Source: an uncultured Clostridia bacterium
GTDB taxonomy: Bacteria; Bacillota; Clostridia; UBA1381
NCBI GenBank assembly: GCA_934454215.1
Contig: CAKSGG010000177.1
Location: 1-6,198 of the forward strand
Length of the DNA stretch: 6,198 bases
Direction of reading: 5' to 3'
Below are positions 1-6,198 of this stretch, piece by piece (position 1 is the first letter of the stretch; each line of letters starts with the position of its first letter). The notes under the pieces are model-generated. The model saw only the letters and a list, made by a program, of their open reading frames with translations. It made no database searches and was not told where the DNA came from. The position numbers were made by a program, and so were the translations under genes.

Positions 1-347
1 TTTATTGCAGTGAAGATAAAATAGCATATAAAGATATTCTGGACGGAAAGAAATTCAAATTATTTGTTACTGTAAAAAACATTGGAAAATATGCCGGAAA
101 AGAAACAGTACAATGTTACATACATGATAAGGTTGCAAGCATGACAAGACCGCTAAAAGAATTAAAGGGTATTTCAAAAGAATACTTTGAGCCGGATGAA
201 GAAAAAGAGATTTGTTTTGAACTTGGACTTAATGAACTTGCGTTTTATAATACGAATGCGGAATTCAAACCAGAACCCGGAGAATTTGAAATATATATAG
301 GCAGAGATTGTTACGCGGAAAAGTGTATGTCGGTTTATATTATTTAG
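1..347 (+). CDS. Glycoside hydrolase family 3 protein (beta-glucosidase-like), C-terminal part only
   Basis: The frame is open from the left edge (first full codon at 3) to TAG at 345-347, giving 114 residues of a protein that starts outside the window. The visible part resembles the fibronectin-III-like domain that closes many GH3 enzymes. It shows a beta-strand pattern around VKNIGKYAGKETVQCYIHD, then the family-typical SMTRPLKELKGISKEYFEP, and a closing strand EPGEFEIYIG. GH3 enzymes release terminal sugars, commonly beta-glucose or beta-xylose; the fold-completing domain does not reveal which. The catalytic domains lie upstream and are not visible. The Met codon at 141 is not the start, because recognisable domain sequence precedes it in frame. 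The ABC genes that follow have their own promoter, so this gene is probably a separate transcription unit. The GH3 family call is fairly secure; substrate is unknown. Confidence 0.85.
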   Translation, partial: YCSEDKIAYKDILDGKKFKLFVTVKNIGKYAGKETVQCYIHDKVASMTRPLKELKGISKEYFEPDEEKEICFELGLNELAFYNTNAEFKPEPGEFEIYIGRDCYAEKCMSVYII

Positions 348-381
348 CTTTTGTTTTACAATATAACACATATAATATAAG

Positions 382-410
382 TTGATTTTTCTTTGGATAA
401 ATGTTATAAT
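382..410 (+). promoter_or_regulatory. Sigma-A type promoter for the ABC operon
   Basis: TTGATT at 382-387 (one mismatch to TTGACA) is separated by exactly 17 bp from a perfect TATAAT at 405-410. A TG at 402-403 gives an extended -10. Transcription would start near 416-418, leaving a leader of only about 20 nt that holds the AGAGGTG ribosome binding site (421-427) before the ATG at 439. The position, just upstream of the first gene of the ABC cluster and downstream of the GH3 stop, fits an operon promoter. No operator or riboswitch is visible in the short leader. Confidence 0.75.
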
Positions 411-438
411 TGAGCATATCAGAGGTGACAATATAAAT

Positions 439-1362
439 ATGATAAAAGTAGAGCACTTGAAAAAAATATATGGCAAAAATACAGCCCTAAATGACATTAG
501 CTTTACTGTCAGAGAGGGAGAAATTGTTGGATTGCTTGGGCCTAATGGTGCAGGAAAGTCTACATTTATGAATATATTAAGCGGATATATTTCTGCTACA
601 TCAGGCTTGGTAGAAATTAACGGTAAAAATATGCTTGAGAATCCTAAAGAAGTAAAGCACAATATTGGCTATCTTCCGGAGCAACCGCCTGTATATCCTG
701 ACATGACTGTTTTCGAATACCTTGATTTTATATTTGATTTAAAGAAAGTACAAATCGATGATAAAATAAACCATATTAATGAAGTTGCAAAACATGTTGG
801 AATAGACATGGTAAATAAAAGACGAATAGGTAACTTATCAAAAGGGTATCAGCAACGTGTAGGAATGGCCGGTGCATTAATAGGAAACCCGGCTTTGTTA
901 ATATTGGACGAACCTACCGTCGGCTTGGATCCAAAGCAAGTCTGCGAAGTCAGAAATATCATAAAAAGCTTAAAAAAAGATAAAACAGTTATTATCAGTT
1001 CGCATATTCTGTCAGAAATCAGTATGATTTGCGACAGAATCATTATATTGAATAAAGGAAAAATGATTGCTGAGGACTCACCGGAAGGCTTGATAAAGGA
1101 TACGTTACAAATAAACAGGCTTATTATAGAATCGCCGGAAGAAAAGAGTATTGTACTGGAAATCCTGGAAGGGATGCCGGAAATCGGGTCTGTAAAGCAA
1201 GTTGATAATCGGTTATATGAGATACAAACCACAGAAAGCATTAATGATGAACTTATGAAAAAAATATTCTTTTCATTTGCAGCAAACGGAGTTGTAATAT
1301 TCAGTCAAAAGAAGATTGGATCGCTTGAAGATGCTTTTATAGAGCTGACAAAGGAGAATTAG
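439..1362 (+). CDS. ABC transporter ATP-binding protein (GldA-like, ABC-2 type system)
   Basis: A 307-residue cytoplasmic ATPase that would power the permease encoded next. All nucleotide-binding motifs are present: Walker A GPNGAGKST (34-42), signature LSKGYQQR (133-140), Walker B LLILDEP (153-159) with catalytic Glu158, D-loop GLDP (162-165) and switch His189. The Q-loop region reads IGYLPEQPPVYPDMT (76-90), with Glu81 where many ABC proteins have Gln; YLPE is common in ABC-2 type ATPases. About 100 residues follow the H-loop, a C-terminal extension typical of ATPases paired with ABC-2 permeases. The frame is open from 382, but ATG 439 is chosen because the conserved start MIKVEHLKKIYG begins there, AGAGGTG lies 11 nt upstream, and 382 overlaps the promoter. 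It ends 1 nt before the permease start. ATPase identity is certain; the GldA-like subtype rests on the neighbouring genes. Confidence 0.93.
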   Translation: MIKVEHLKKIYGKNTALNDISFTVREGEIVGLLGPNGAGKSTFMNILSGYISATSGLVEINGKNMLENPKEVKHNIGYLPEQPPVYPDMTVFEYLDFIFDLKKVQIDDKINHINEVAKHVGIDMVNKRRIGNLSKGYQQRVGMAGALIGNPALLILDEPTVGLDPKQVCEVRNIIKSLKKDKTVIISSHILSEISMICDRIIILNKGKMIAEDSPEGLIKDTLQINRLIIESPEEKSIVLEILEGMPEIGSVKQVDNRLYEIQTTESINDELMKKIFFSFAANGVVIFSQKKIGSLEDAFIELTKEN

Positions 1363-1363
1363 A

Positions 1364-2068
1364 ATGAAAGCTATAATAAAAAGAGAATTTAATGCATATT
1401 TTAATTCCATGCTCGGATATGTTTTTTTGACAATTTTTTTGATGCTCACCGGAGTGATGTTTTATCTGATGAACATAGCCAGTACTGATGTATCTATGAG
1501 CAACTTTTTTTTGCAGGTGAATACATGGTCTGTTTTTATTCTTCCGATTCTTACAATGCGTGTTTTTGCGGAGGATAGAAAGCTGAAAACCGAGAAGGCA
1601 TTATTAACCGCTCCTGTTTCTGTAGGTGAAATTGTTTTTGGAAAGTTTATTGCAGTAGAATGTGTTTTTATGATTGGAGTAGCGATAACCCTTTTCTATC
1701 CGGCATTCATAAATTTATTTGGTCACATCCCGATTGCAGAAACATTTTGTTGTTATGTCGGATTTGTATTATTGTGTTCATTGTTAATCTCAATAGGAAT
1801 GTTTTTATCTTCAACTACCGACAGTCAAATTATTGCAGCGTTAGCAACATATGCCGTGTTGATCCTAATGTTTTTTGCAGGAAAAGTTTATGATACTGCC
1901 GTAAATCCTGTATTGGTGAATATTCTTGCATGGTTTTCTCCGATGGAAAGATATTATGATTTCACACACGGCGTTATGAATTTTAAGGACATATTTTATT
2001 ATATAAGCACAACAGCCTTGTTTTTATTTTTTAGTGGTTTTAGATTGGAAATGAGGAGATTGAGGTGA
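1364..2068 (+). CDS. ABC-2 type permease (GldF-like)
   Basis: A 234-residue integral membrane protein, the presumed membrane half of the transporter powered by the upstream ATPase. Hydrophobic segments at about 17-38, 52-68, 98-118, 127-148, 155-173 and 208-226 give six membrane helices, the usual number for ABC-2 permeases. The cytoplasmic loop between helices 2 and 3 carries MRVFAEDRKLKTEKALLTAP (65-84), which matches the conserved AEE/R...TxExLLTxPVS segment of this family and probably contacts the ATPase. The late DFTHGVMNFKDIFYYIS segment (199-215) also fits GldF/NosY-like permeases. AAGGAG at 1351-1356 sits 7 nt before the ATG and inside the end of the ATPase gene, so the two are probably translationally coupled. 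The transported substrate cannot be read from the sequence. Confidence 0.9.
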   Translation: MKAIIKREFNAYFNSMLGYVFLTIFLMLTGVMFYLMNIASTDVSMSNFFLQVNTWSVFILPILTMRVFAEDRKLKTEKALLTAPVSVGEIVFGKFIAVECVFMIGVAITLFYPAFINLFGHIPIAETFCCYVGFVLLCSLLISIGMFLSSTTDSQIIAALATYAVLILMFFAGKVYDTAVNPVLVNILAWFSPMERYYDFTHGVMNFKDIFYYISTTALFLFFSGFRLEMRRLR

Positions 2069-2075
2069 TTGAGAA

Positions 2076-3458
2076 ATGGACGCATTGAGAAAAAAGTTTA
2101 CAATGGGAACAACAATATTTCTTGTAATGGTTATTATTATTTATTTCTTTTTTAATATATTAATAGGATTGCTGGAAGAAAAAAAATCAATGAGTATCGA
2201 TATGACCCGTAGCAATATATATACTCTTTCAACTGAAACAAAAAGGTTCTTAAAGGACTATAGTACTGATACTGAAATTTACATTTTAAAAAATTCCGAA
2301 AGCGATGTCTCAGTTGATGAGATATGTAAATTGTTTTCAACAACAGGAAAGACGATAAATCTTCAGATTATTGATTTAAAAAAAGATCCGTCATTCGGCA
2401 GCAAATATATTAGTGCCAATGAGGACTTAAACGGAAAATATGTGATTATTGATGGAAACAATAAGTACAAAACATTTTCAATTGATGATTTTTATGTAAA
2501 GAATTATCGTACAGGCGAGTATAGTTATATTAATGTTGAGGACAGGATTCTGTCAGCTTTAAAATATATAGCATCAAAAACTTATGGAAAAGTTTGTCTC
2601 ATAAGCGGTCATGGCGAGTTAGATGCCGAATCCATATCGGATAACCTTAAAGATGAGGGATATTATGTTCATACAATAAATCTTTTCGCGGATGCTATAC
2701 CTGCAGATACTAAAATATTAATTGATTACGTTCCAAAAACGGATTATTCGGTTACGGAAATCAGCAAACTGGACAATTTTCTACAATCAGGAGGAAATTA
2801 CCAATTATATCTAAACGGTCAGCAAACAGAAAAATTTGAGAAGTTGTATAGCTATATTGAAAAATCAAATATAAAGATAAGTGATAATGTTTCGTTGGAA
2901 AAAAATAATTCGAATTTAATTTCTATTGGCGGCGGAGAAACTTTAAATATACCAGAAGTTTCGCAGCACGATATAACAGATGCTTTAATAACCAATAAAA
3001 AAATACTTGCATATCCTAATGGTGCACGGGTATTGGAAATATTAAGCGGTGACGAGTCGATTAATCTTTGTGCGTTATTGCAAACATCTGAAAGTGCCAT
3101 TATTGTACAGCCGGACGGTACGCAGAAAAATGGAAGAGCAACGATTGGAATTCTTGCCGAAAACAGAAAGAACAATTCCAAAATTTATGTAACCGGAACA
3201 TCAATGTTGTTTAATTACAGCCGGGATGTTATTACTGCCACATATGGATTTGGAAATTATGACTTTTTAAGTAACATGAGCCATTATATGCTGGGGGATG
3301 AATTAAGTACGTCCGTGTCACCAAAATTAATTATCTCAGGAACTATGAGCATATCACCTTTTGCATCATATGCAGCCGGAATATCAATCGCAATAATAAT
3401 TCCGTTACTACTGCTTTGTATGGGAATTGTTGTTTGGATAAAAAGGAGAAATCTGTAG
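2076..3458 (+). CDS. GldG-like ABC transporter auxiliary protein
   Basis: A 460-residue protein with a hydrophobic helix near the N-terminus (about 12-32) and another near the C-terminus (about 432-454), followed by the basic tail WIKRRNL. The roughly 400 residues between are polar and probably extracytoplasmic. Family-like segments are YTLSTETKRFLK (49-60), LQIIDLKKDPSF (96-107), VEDRILSALKYI (154-165), the ISGHGE motif (176-181), ISKLDNFLQSGG (229-240) and GNYDFLSNMSHYML (393-406). These match the GldG/ABC_transp_aux type found beside GldA and GldF homologues. In Flavobacterium johnsoniae GldG is needed for gliding; its molecular role in non-gliders is unknown. GAGGTGA at 2062-2068 lies 7 nt before the ATG and overlaps the permease stop codon. 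It may form the outer part of the complex with the next gene product; that is inference. Confidence 0.88.
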   Translation: MDALRKKFTMGTTIFLVMVIIIYFFFNILIGLLEEKKSMSIDMTRSNIYTLSTETKRFLKDYSTDTEIYILKNSESDVSVDEICKLFSTTGKTINLQIIDLKKDPSFGSKYISANEDLNGKYVIIDGNNKYKTFSIDDFYVKNYRTGEYSYINVEDRILSALKYIASKTYGKVCLISGHGELDAESISDNLKDEGYYVHTINLFADAIPADTKILIDYVPKTDYSVTEISKLDNFLQSGGNYQLYLNGQQTEKFEKLYSYIEKSNIKISDNVSLEKNNSNLISIGGGETLNIPEVSQHDITDALITNKKILAYPNGARVLEILSGDESINLCALLQTSESAIIVQPDGTQKNGRATIGILAENRKNNSKIYVTGTSMLFNYSRDVITATYGFGNYDFLSNMSHYMLGDELSTSVSPKLIISGTMSISPFASYAAGISIAIIIPLLLLCMGIVVWIKRRNL

Positions 3459-3460
3459 TT

Positions 3461-4765
3461 ATGAATAAAAAAATCCGAACTCAAATTATAATTGCTTCGG
3501 TGATTTTGACTGCATTGATTGTTTCGATTCTTTTGTTATTATTTGTACAAACAGAACGCGGTGAAATGGACGATAGTGAGGCTGTATCCTTGTGCCAAGC
3601 AAGCAGCAATGATGTGATTGATATTAAAATTAAACTGGCTGATGAAGTGTTAAAGTTTTCTCTTGCCAATAATGATGAATGGATTATTGATGGGTTGCAA
3701 AAAGATCAATATGCCCCCGAAAAGGTAAGCAGATTAGTTGATACAGTATTAAATTTAAAGTCGACAGAAGAAATTACTGCGAATGGTACCTTTGGATTTG
3801 AGAAGCCATCGGCAGAAATACAAATCAATAAAAAGGACGGTAAAAGCTACGTTTTGTCTGTTGGGAATAAGCAACCCGCCGGAAATAAGTATTTTGTTAA
3901 AAATCAAGAAACAAATAAAATTTGGCTCGTAAGTGAACCGACAGCGGATGTAATCATGCAACCTTTAAGATATTACTGTGAATTTAATAGGTTTCAGGTT
4001 GATATCAATTCTGTTAATCGTATTAGTATTTCTGTTAATAACCAAAACGTATCTATCCAGAAACGAACCGATCCCGAGAAAAAAACATATAATTCAAAAT
4101 GGAAAATGATACAGCCCTTTGAAGCTGAGGCTAATGATGATTTTATAGATTCGGAAATAATTAACAATATAAATTCACTTAATTTGTCTGTTCCGATAAA
4201 AGCAGAACCTGATTTAATTACAGTGGGATTAGTGGAATTGGGGTTTGTGACAGCAAGCGGTAACTGTACAGACAAATTTGAAGTATTATTTAATAATGAA
4301 GAATATATAATCAGGTATCATGATGAATTTTACAGGATAGATAATCGCTATATAAAATTTTTGAATACACCTTTATTTAACTATTTTCAGAAAATGCAGA
4401 ATATTGTGCCGATGGACTCTGTTTCCGACATAGTAATAAGCTTAAATAACGAAGAAGTGCACACTTTTTATGTTAATAACGGTAAAGAATTCTGTATTGA
4501 TGATGTTAATCTTGATGAAAAGTCAGCAAAAGACTTATATTACAACATTATAAGCATGGAAGTGGATGGTATATATAATGATGAACCTTTTGGAAACCAT
4601 TGGATGAGCATGAAATTTAATGGAATTGGTATCAGTATTGATGTCTATAAGGTAAATGAGATGTATTCAGTTTATTCAAAAAATGGCGAAAAACATTTTA
4701 TTATAAAGAATAGTACATTAAATCATATTGCAGATGTTGTTAAGCAGACAATGAATAACAAATGA
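3461..4765 (+). CDS. DUF4340 domain-containing membrane-anchored protein
   Basis: A 434-residue protein with a short basic N-terminus (MNKKIRTQ), one hydrophobic helix at about 8-29, and a long polar part expected outside the membrane. There is no lipobox, so it is probably an uncleaved anchor. The segment FGFEKPSAEI (111-120), followed by KDGKSYVLSVGNKQPAGNKY (125-144) and IWLV (154-157), is typical of DUF4340. Weaker echoes at VGLVELGF...DKFEVLF (255-277) and FGNHWMSMKFNGIGISIDVY (377-396) suggest two more copies of the same beta-rich unit. DUF4340 genes commonly follow gldG homologues; the function is unknown. The frame is open from 3416, but ATG 3461 is chosen because the basic-then-hydrophobic N-terminus starts there and it lies 2 nt after the gldG-like stop. 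AAGGAG (3443-3448) is 12 nt upstream, slightly far, so coupling to the upstream gene may matter. Confidence 0.85.
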   Translation: MNKKIRTQIIIASVILTALIVSILLLLFVQTERGEMDDSEAVSLCQASSNDVIDIKIKLADEVLKFSLANNDEWIIDGLQKDQYAPEKVSRLVDTVLNLKSTEEITANGTFGFEKPSAEIQINKKDGKSYVLSVGNKQPAGNKYFVKNQETNKIWLVSEPTADVIMQPLRYYCEFNRFQVDINSVNRISISVNNQNVSIQKRTDPEKKTYNSKWKMIQPFEAEANDDFIDSEIINNINSLNLSVPIKAEPDLITVGLVELGFVTASGNCTDKFEVLFNNEEYIIRYHDEFYRIDNRYIKFLNTPLFNYFQKMQNIVPMDSVSDIVISLNNEEVHTFYVNNGKEFCIDDVNLDEKSAKDLYYNIISMEVDGIYNDEPFGNHWMSMKFNGIGISIDVYKVNEMYSVYSKNGEKHFIIKNSTLNHIADVVKQTMNNK

Positions 4766-4789
4766 AACGGATGTCAAATAATTAAAAAC

Positions 4790-4794
4790 GGAGG
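4790..4794 (+). promoter_or_regulatory. Strong ribosome binding site of the GH92 gene
   Basis: GGAGG lies 8 nt before the ATG at 4803 and fixes that start. The 37-nt gap from the DUF4340 stop (4766-4802) shows no hairpin and no convincing promoter. The GH92 gene may therefore be read on the same transcript as the ABC genes, though this is not proven. Confidence 0.7.
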
Positions 4795-4802
4795 GATTAA
4801 TT

Positions 4803-5996
4803 ATGCAGAAAGCAAAATATGTTGATACAATTATAGGAACAATAGGTGATGAAAAATCAACAAGTATTCATGGCGGTGGAAAAACATATCCGGGTGCATG
4901 TGTCCCCGGTGGAATGGTTCAGCTTTCTCCGGATACTGTCACGGGTGGTGACAACGGAACGGGGTATAATTATTGCGACAGTACAATCGAAGGCTTTAGT
5001 TTCAATCATATGAGCGGTATCGGATGGTATGGTGATTTAGGCAACCTGCAGATTATGCCAATAACAGGTGAGACTGATTTAAGAAGCGGAAGCAACGAAG
5101 AAATTCCGTTTGTGAAAGGAAAACGCGGTTGGAAGTCAACTTTTTCGCATAAAAAGGAGAAGGGTATGGCGGGGTACTATTCCGTTGAGCTTGAACGTTA
5201 TGGAATATTGGCGGAAGCAACTGTTTCGGTTCACACGGGGCTCCTTAAAATTACATACCCTAATACAGATAAGCCGGGGATTATTTTTAATTTTTCGCGG
5301 AGAATAGCCGGGTATGCGGATTTCGAACATGTTGATATTGTAAATAACAAACATATTGAAGGGTATATACGCTGCACACCTGCCGGCGGTGGATTTGGCA
5401 GAGGTGAAGGGAATATAGCATATACATTATATTTTGTGTGTGAATTATCTACGCCTGCTAAAACTATGCGTTTTTTCTCAAATGAAGAATATATAGATGA
5501 AAATGTGAAATGTTTTGAAAACAAAGATGCAGGTCTCAAGGTCATGTTTGATGACAATTTAGATGAGCCTGTTGTATTAAAATGCGGAATATCATACACA
5601 GATATGGAAGGTGCAAAAAATAACTTGAATTCCGAATGCGGTGATTTCGACTTTGACCGAATGAGAACTAATGCATTTTCAGCATGGGAAAAGGAATTTG
5701 AAACCATTAATGTTGATTGTGAAGACCAAACTCAATTGAAGATTTTTTATACATGCCTTTATCACACCTTGCTTGACCCGCGTTTTGCTATAGATGCGGA
5801 TGGACGTTATAAATTTAATGGAAAAGTTTTTACAGCAAAGGATTATATTCAAAGGACAATGTTCAGCGGATGGGATGTTTATCGGAGTGAGTTCCCGTTA
5901 CTTACATTAATAAGGCCTGATGTAGTAAATGATGAGGTGAATTCCTTATTAAAAATTGCAGAAGAAAAAAACACATCATTTCCTCGTTGGGGATAG
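4803..5996 (+). CDS. GH92 alpha-mannosidase, truncated by an insertion (probable pseudogene)
   Basis: A 397-residue product matching the N-terminal half of glycoside hydrolase family 92, whose members are usually about 700-750 residues and act mainly as calcium-dependent exo-alpha-mannosidases. The N-terminal beta-sandwich domain (about 6-280) includes GGGKTYPGACVPGGMVQLSP (24-43) and GFSFNHMSGIG (64-74). The helical catalytic domain then begins: FYTCLYHTLLDP (315-326), FSGWDVYRSEFPLL (354-367) with the conserved WDxxR, and TSFPRW (391-396). Family similarity ends abruptly at Trp396; one Gly codon and a TAG follow, the TAG lying at the start of an apparent insertion-sequence terminus. The acidic catalytic residues of GH92 lie further downstream and are missing, so the product is probably inactive. 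There is no signal peptide, suggesting an intracellular enzyme acting on imported manno-oligosaccharides. The intact gene may resume beyond the element. Confidence 0.9.
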   Translation: MQKAKYVDTIIGTIGDEKSTSIHGGGKTYPGACVPGGMVQLSPDTVTGGDNGTGYNYCDSTIEGFSFNHMSGIGWYGDLGNLQIMPITGETDLRSGSNEEIPFVKGKRGWKSTFSHKKEKGMAGYYSVELERYGILAEATVSVHTGLLKITYPNTDKPGIIFNFSRRIAGYADFEHVDIVNNKHIEGYIRCTPAGGGFGRGEGNIAYTLYFVCELSTPAKTMRFFSNEEYIDENVKCFENKDAGLKVMFDDNLDEPVVLKCGISYTDMEGAKNNLNSECGDFDFDRMRTNAFSAWEKEFETINVDCEDQTQLKIFYTCLYHTLLDPRFAIDADGRYKFNGKVFTAKDYIQRTMFSGWDVYRSEFPLLTLIRPDVVNDEVNSLLKIAEEKNTSFPRWG

Positions 5997-6000
5997 ATTG

Positions 6001-6087
6001 TCAAGTCAAGTGCAACAAAAATCTTTGGTAAGGTGTATCGTAATTTAATATCTTTCTTGGTGGGTGTGTGAAGTTTTTTCTGTAAAT
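6001..6087 (-). pseudogene. IS30-type transposase, C-terminal remnant
   Basis: On the minus strand 28 codons end at a TGA (6001-6003). They include PRKILNYDTPYQRFLLHLT, which resembles the C-terminal PRKxLxYxTPxExF...LHLT signature of IS30-family transposases. The frame is closed upstream by a stop at 6088-6090 and another shortly after, and none of the three minus-strand frames to 6198 continues recognisably as transposase. IS30 transposases are usually about 300-350 residues, so almost all of the gene, including the catalytic DDE core, is absent here. Either the body was deleted or the reading frame is badly decayed. The match is short, so confidence is moderate. Confidence 0.5.
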
Positions 6088-6122
6088 TCAATTTCTCTAT
6101 GACAAAATATCTGTTTTTAGCG

Positions 6123-6152
6123 GGCAGGAAGCCGAGTTTAGGCTTTCCTGCC
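6123..6152. other. Stem-loop (11 bp plus one bulge, 7-nt loop)
   Basis: GGCAGGAAGCC (6123-6133) pairs with GGCTTTCCTGCC (6141-6152) around the loop GAGTTTA, with T6144 bulged. The stem is GC-rich against an AT-rich background. On the plus strand it is followed by TTAATTATAAT, not a clean T-run, so it would be a weak intrinsic terminator at best. On the minus strand it would fold at the very 5' end of the transcript from the promoter at 6161-6189. A 5' stabilising hairpin or a shield of element genes against outside transcription are possible roles; neither is shown. Confidence 0.65.
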
Positions 6153-6160
6153 TTAATTAT

Positions 6161-6189
6161 AATATAGCACGGATTTTACGCCATGTCAA
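6161..6189 (-). promoter_or_regulatory. Strong leftward sigma-A type promoter inside the insertion element
   Basis: Read on the minus strand, a perfect TTGACA (6184-6189) is followed after exactly 17 bp by TATATT (6161-6166), with a TG one base upstream of the -10. The start site would be near 6153-6155, immediately before the stem-loop. It points toward the transposase remnant and, beyond the element end, into the antisense strand of the truncated GH92 gene. No convincing start codon with a ribosome binding site follows. The simplest reading is the original transposase promoter left behind after loss of the gene body. Confidence 0.65.
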
Positions 6190-6198
6190 GGGCGGTCT

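Larger units (their letters stand above)
5994..6198 (-). mobile_element. IS30-family-like insertion sequence, terminal portion (internally deleted or degenerate)
   Basis: Coding similarity of the GH92 gene stops at 5990, and from about 5994 the sequence reads TAGATTGTCAAGTCAAGTGC, which resembles a terminal inverted repeat of Gram-positive IS30 elements. On the minus strand the same bases encode the final LLHLT and stop of a transposase-like tail, the usual way IS30 transposase genes run into their terminal repeat. Inside are a 28-codon transposase remnant, a hairpin and a leftward promoter. No matching inverted repeat appears before the window ends, so the far boundary is unknown. The exact left boundary (5991-5994) and any target duplication cannot be fixed without the other end. 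The IS30 assignment is from memory of family features, not a search. Confidence 0.55.

Noticed and set aside
141..347. A separate 68-residue small protein starting at Met 141
   Set aside because: The frame is open to the left edge and the preceding codons belong to the same GH3 C-terminal domain, so this is an internal methionine.
335..380. Inverted repeat TTATATTAT / ATAATATAA as a terminator for the GH3 gene
   Set aside because: The stem is 9 bp of A-T pairs only with a loop of about 28 nt, so it would be very weak; it probably reflects base composition, although a T-rich stretch follows.
174..662. 162-codon open frame on the minus strand
   Set aside because: It lies opposite the GH3 end, the promoter and the conserved Walker A region of the ATPase; the translation shows no family features and is an AT-rich shadow.
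667..711. Glu instead of Gln in the ATPase Q-loop as a sign of inactivity
   Set aside because: YLPE is common in ABC-2 type ATPases and every other catalytic motif is intact.
439..4765. Evidence for gliding motility
   Set aside because: Only the Gld ABC components are present; none of the other gliding or type IX secretion genes is visible, and the host appears Gram-positive.
5231..5707. 158-codon open frame on the minus strand inside GH92
   Set aside because: It is antisense to conserved GH92 sequence and has no recognisable domain or convincing start.
5879..6091. 70-codon minus-strand frame crossing the GH92/element junction
   Set aside because: It starts at TTG, spans a recent insertion junction and shows no motif; the neighbouring frame holds the more convincing transposase tail.
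1..6198. CRISPR array, tRNA or rRNA genes
   Set aside because: No regularly spaced direct repeats and no recognisable tRNA or rRNA sequence were seen.

Overview
The window is AT-rich DNA with strong Shine-Dalgarno sites (AAGGAG, GAGGTGA, GGAGG), tightly packed genes and a near-consensus sigma-A promoter. This suggests a low-GC Gram-positive bacterium (Firmicutes/Bacillota), most likely a carbohydrate-degrading Clostridia member of the gut or rumen type. The taxonomic call is inference; no rRNA or marker gene is present.

Layout, left to right. (1) Positions 1-347 hold the 3' end of a glycoside hydrolase family 3 (GH3) gene; only its C-terminal fibronectin-III-like domain is visible. (2) Positions 348-438 are a short intergenic stretch with a well-formed promoter (TTGATT, 17-bp spacer, TATAAT with an upstream TG). 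(3) Positions 439-4765 hold four genes spaced 1, 7 and 2 nt apart: an ABC ATPase, a six-helix ABC-2 type permease, a GldG-like protein anchored by a helix at each end, and a DUF4340 protein with one N-terminal anchor. This is a Gld-type ABC system. The name comes from Flavobacterium gliding, but the cassette is widespread in non-gliding bacteria, where its substrate is unknown. (4) After 37 nt and a strong ribosome binding site comes a GH92 alpha-mannosidase gene (4803-5996). It is cut off after 396 matching codons, in the early catalytic domain. (5) The break coincides with the terminal sequence of what looks like an IS30-family insertion sequence (about 5994-6198, running off the window). 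On the minus strand this element carries a 28-residue transposase C-terminus, a hairpin and a strong leftward promoter, but no transposase body.

How the parts fit: the promoter at 382-410 probably drives the four-gene ABC operon, and possibly the GH92 gene by read-through. ATPase and permease would form the membrane engine; GldG-like and DUF4340 proteins would contribute extracytoplasmic domains. GH3 and GH92 enzymes on both sides suggest a glycan-utilisation neighbourhood, but nothing visible ties the transporter to a sugar. The most notable points are the uncharacterised Gld-type system between glycosidase genes, the disruption of the mannosidase, and the odd promoter-plus-hairpin structure of the truncated insertion element.
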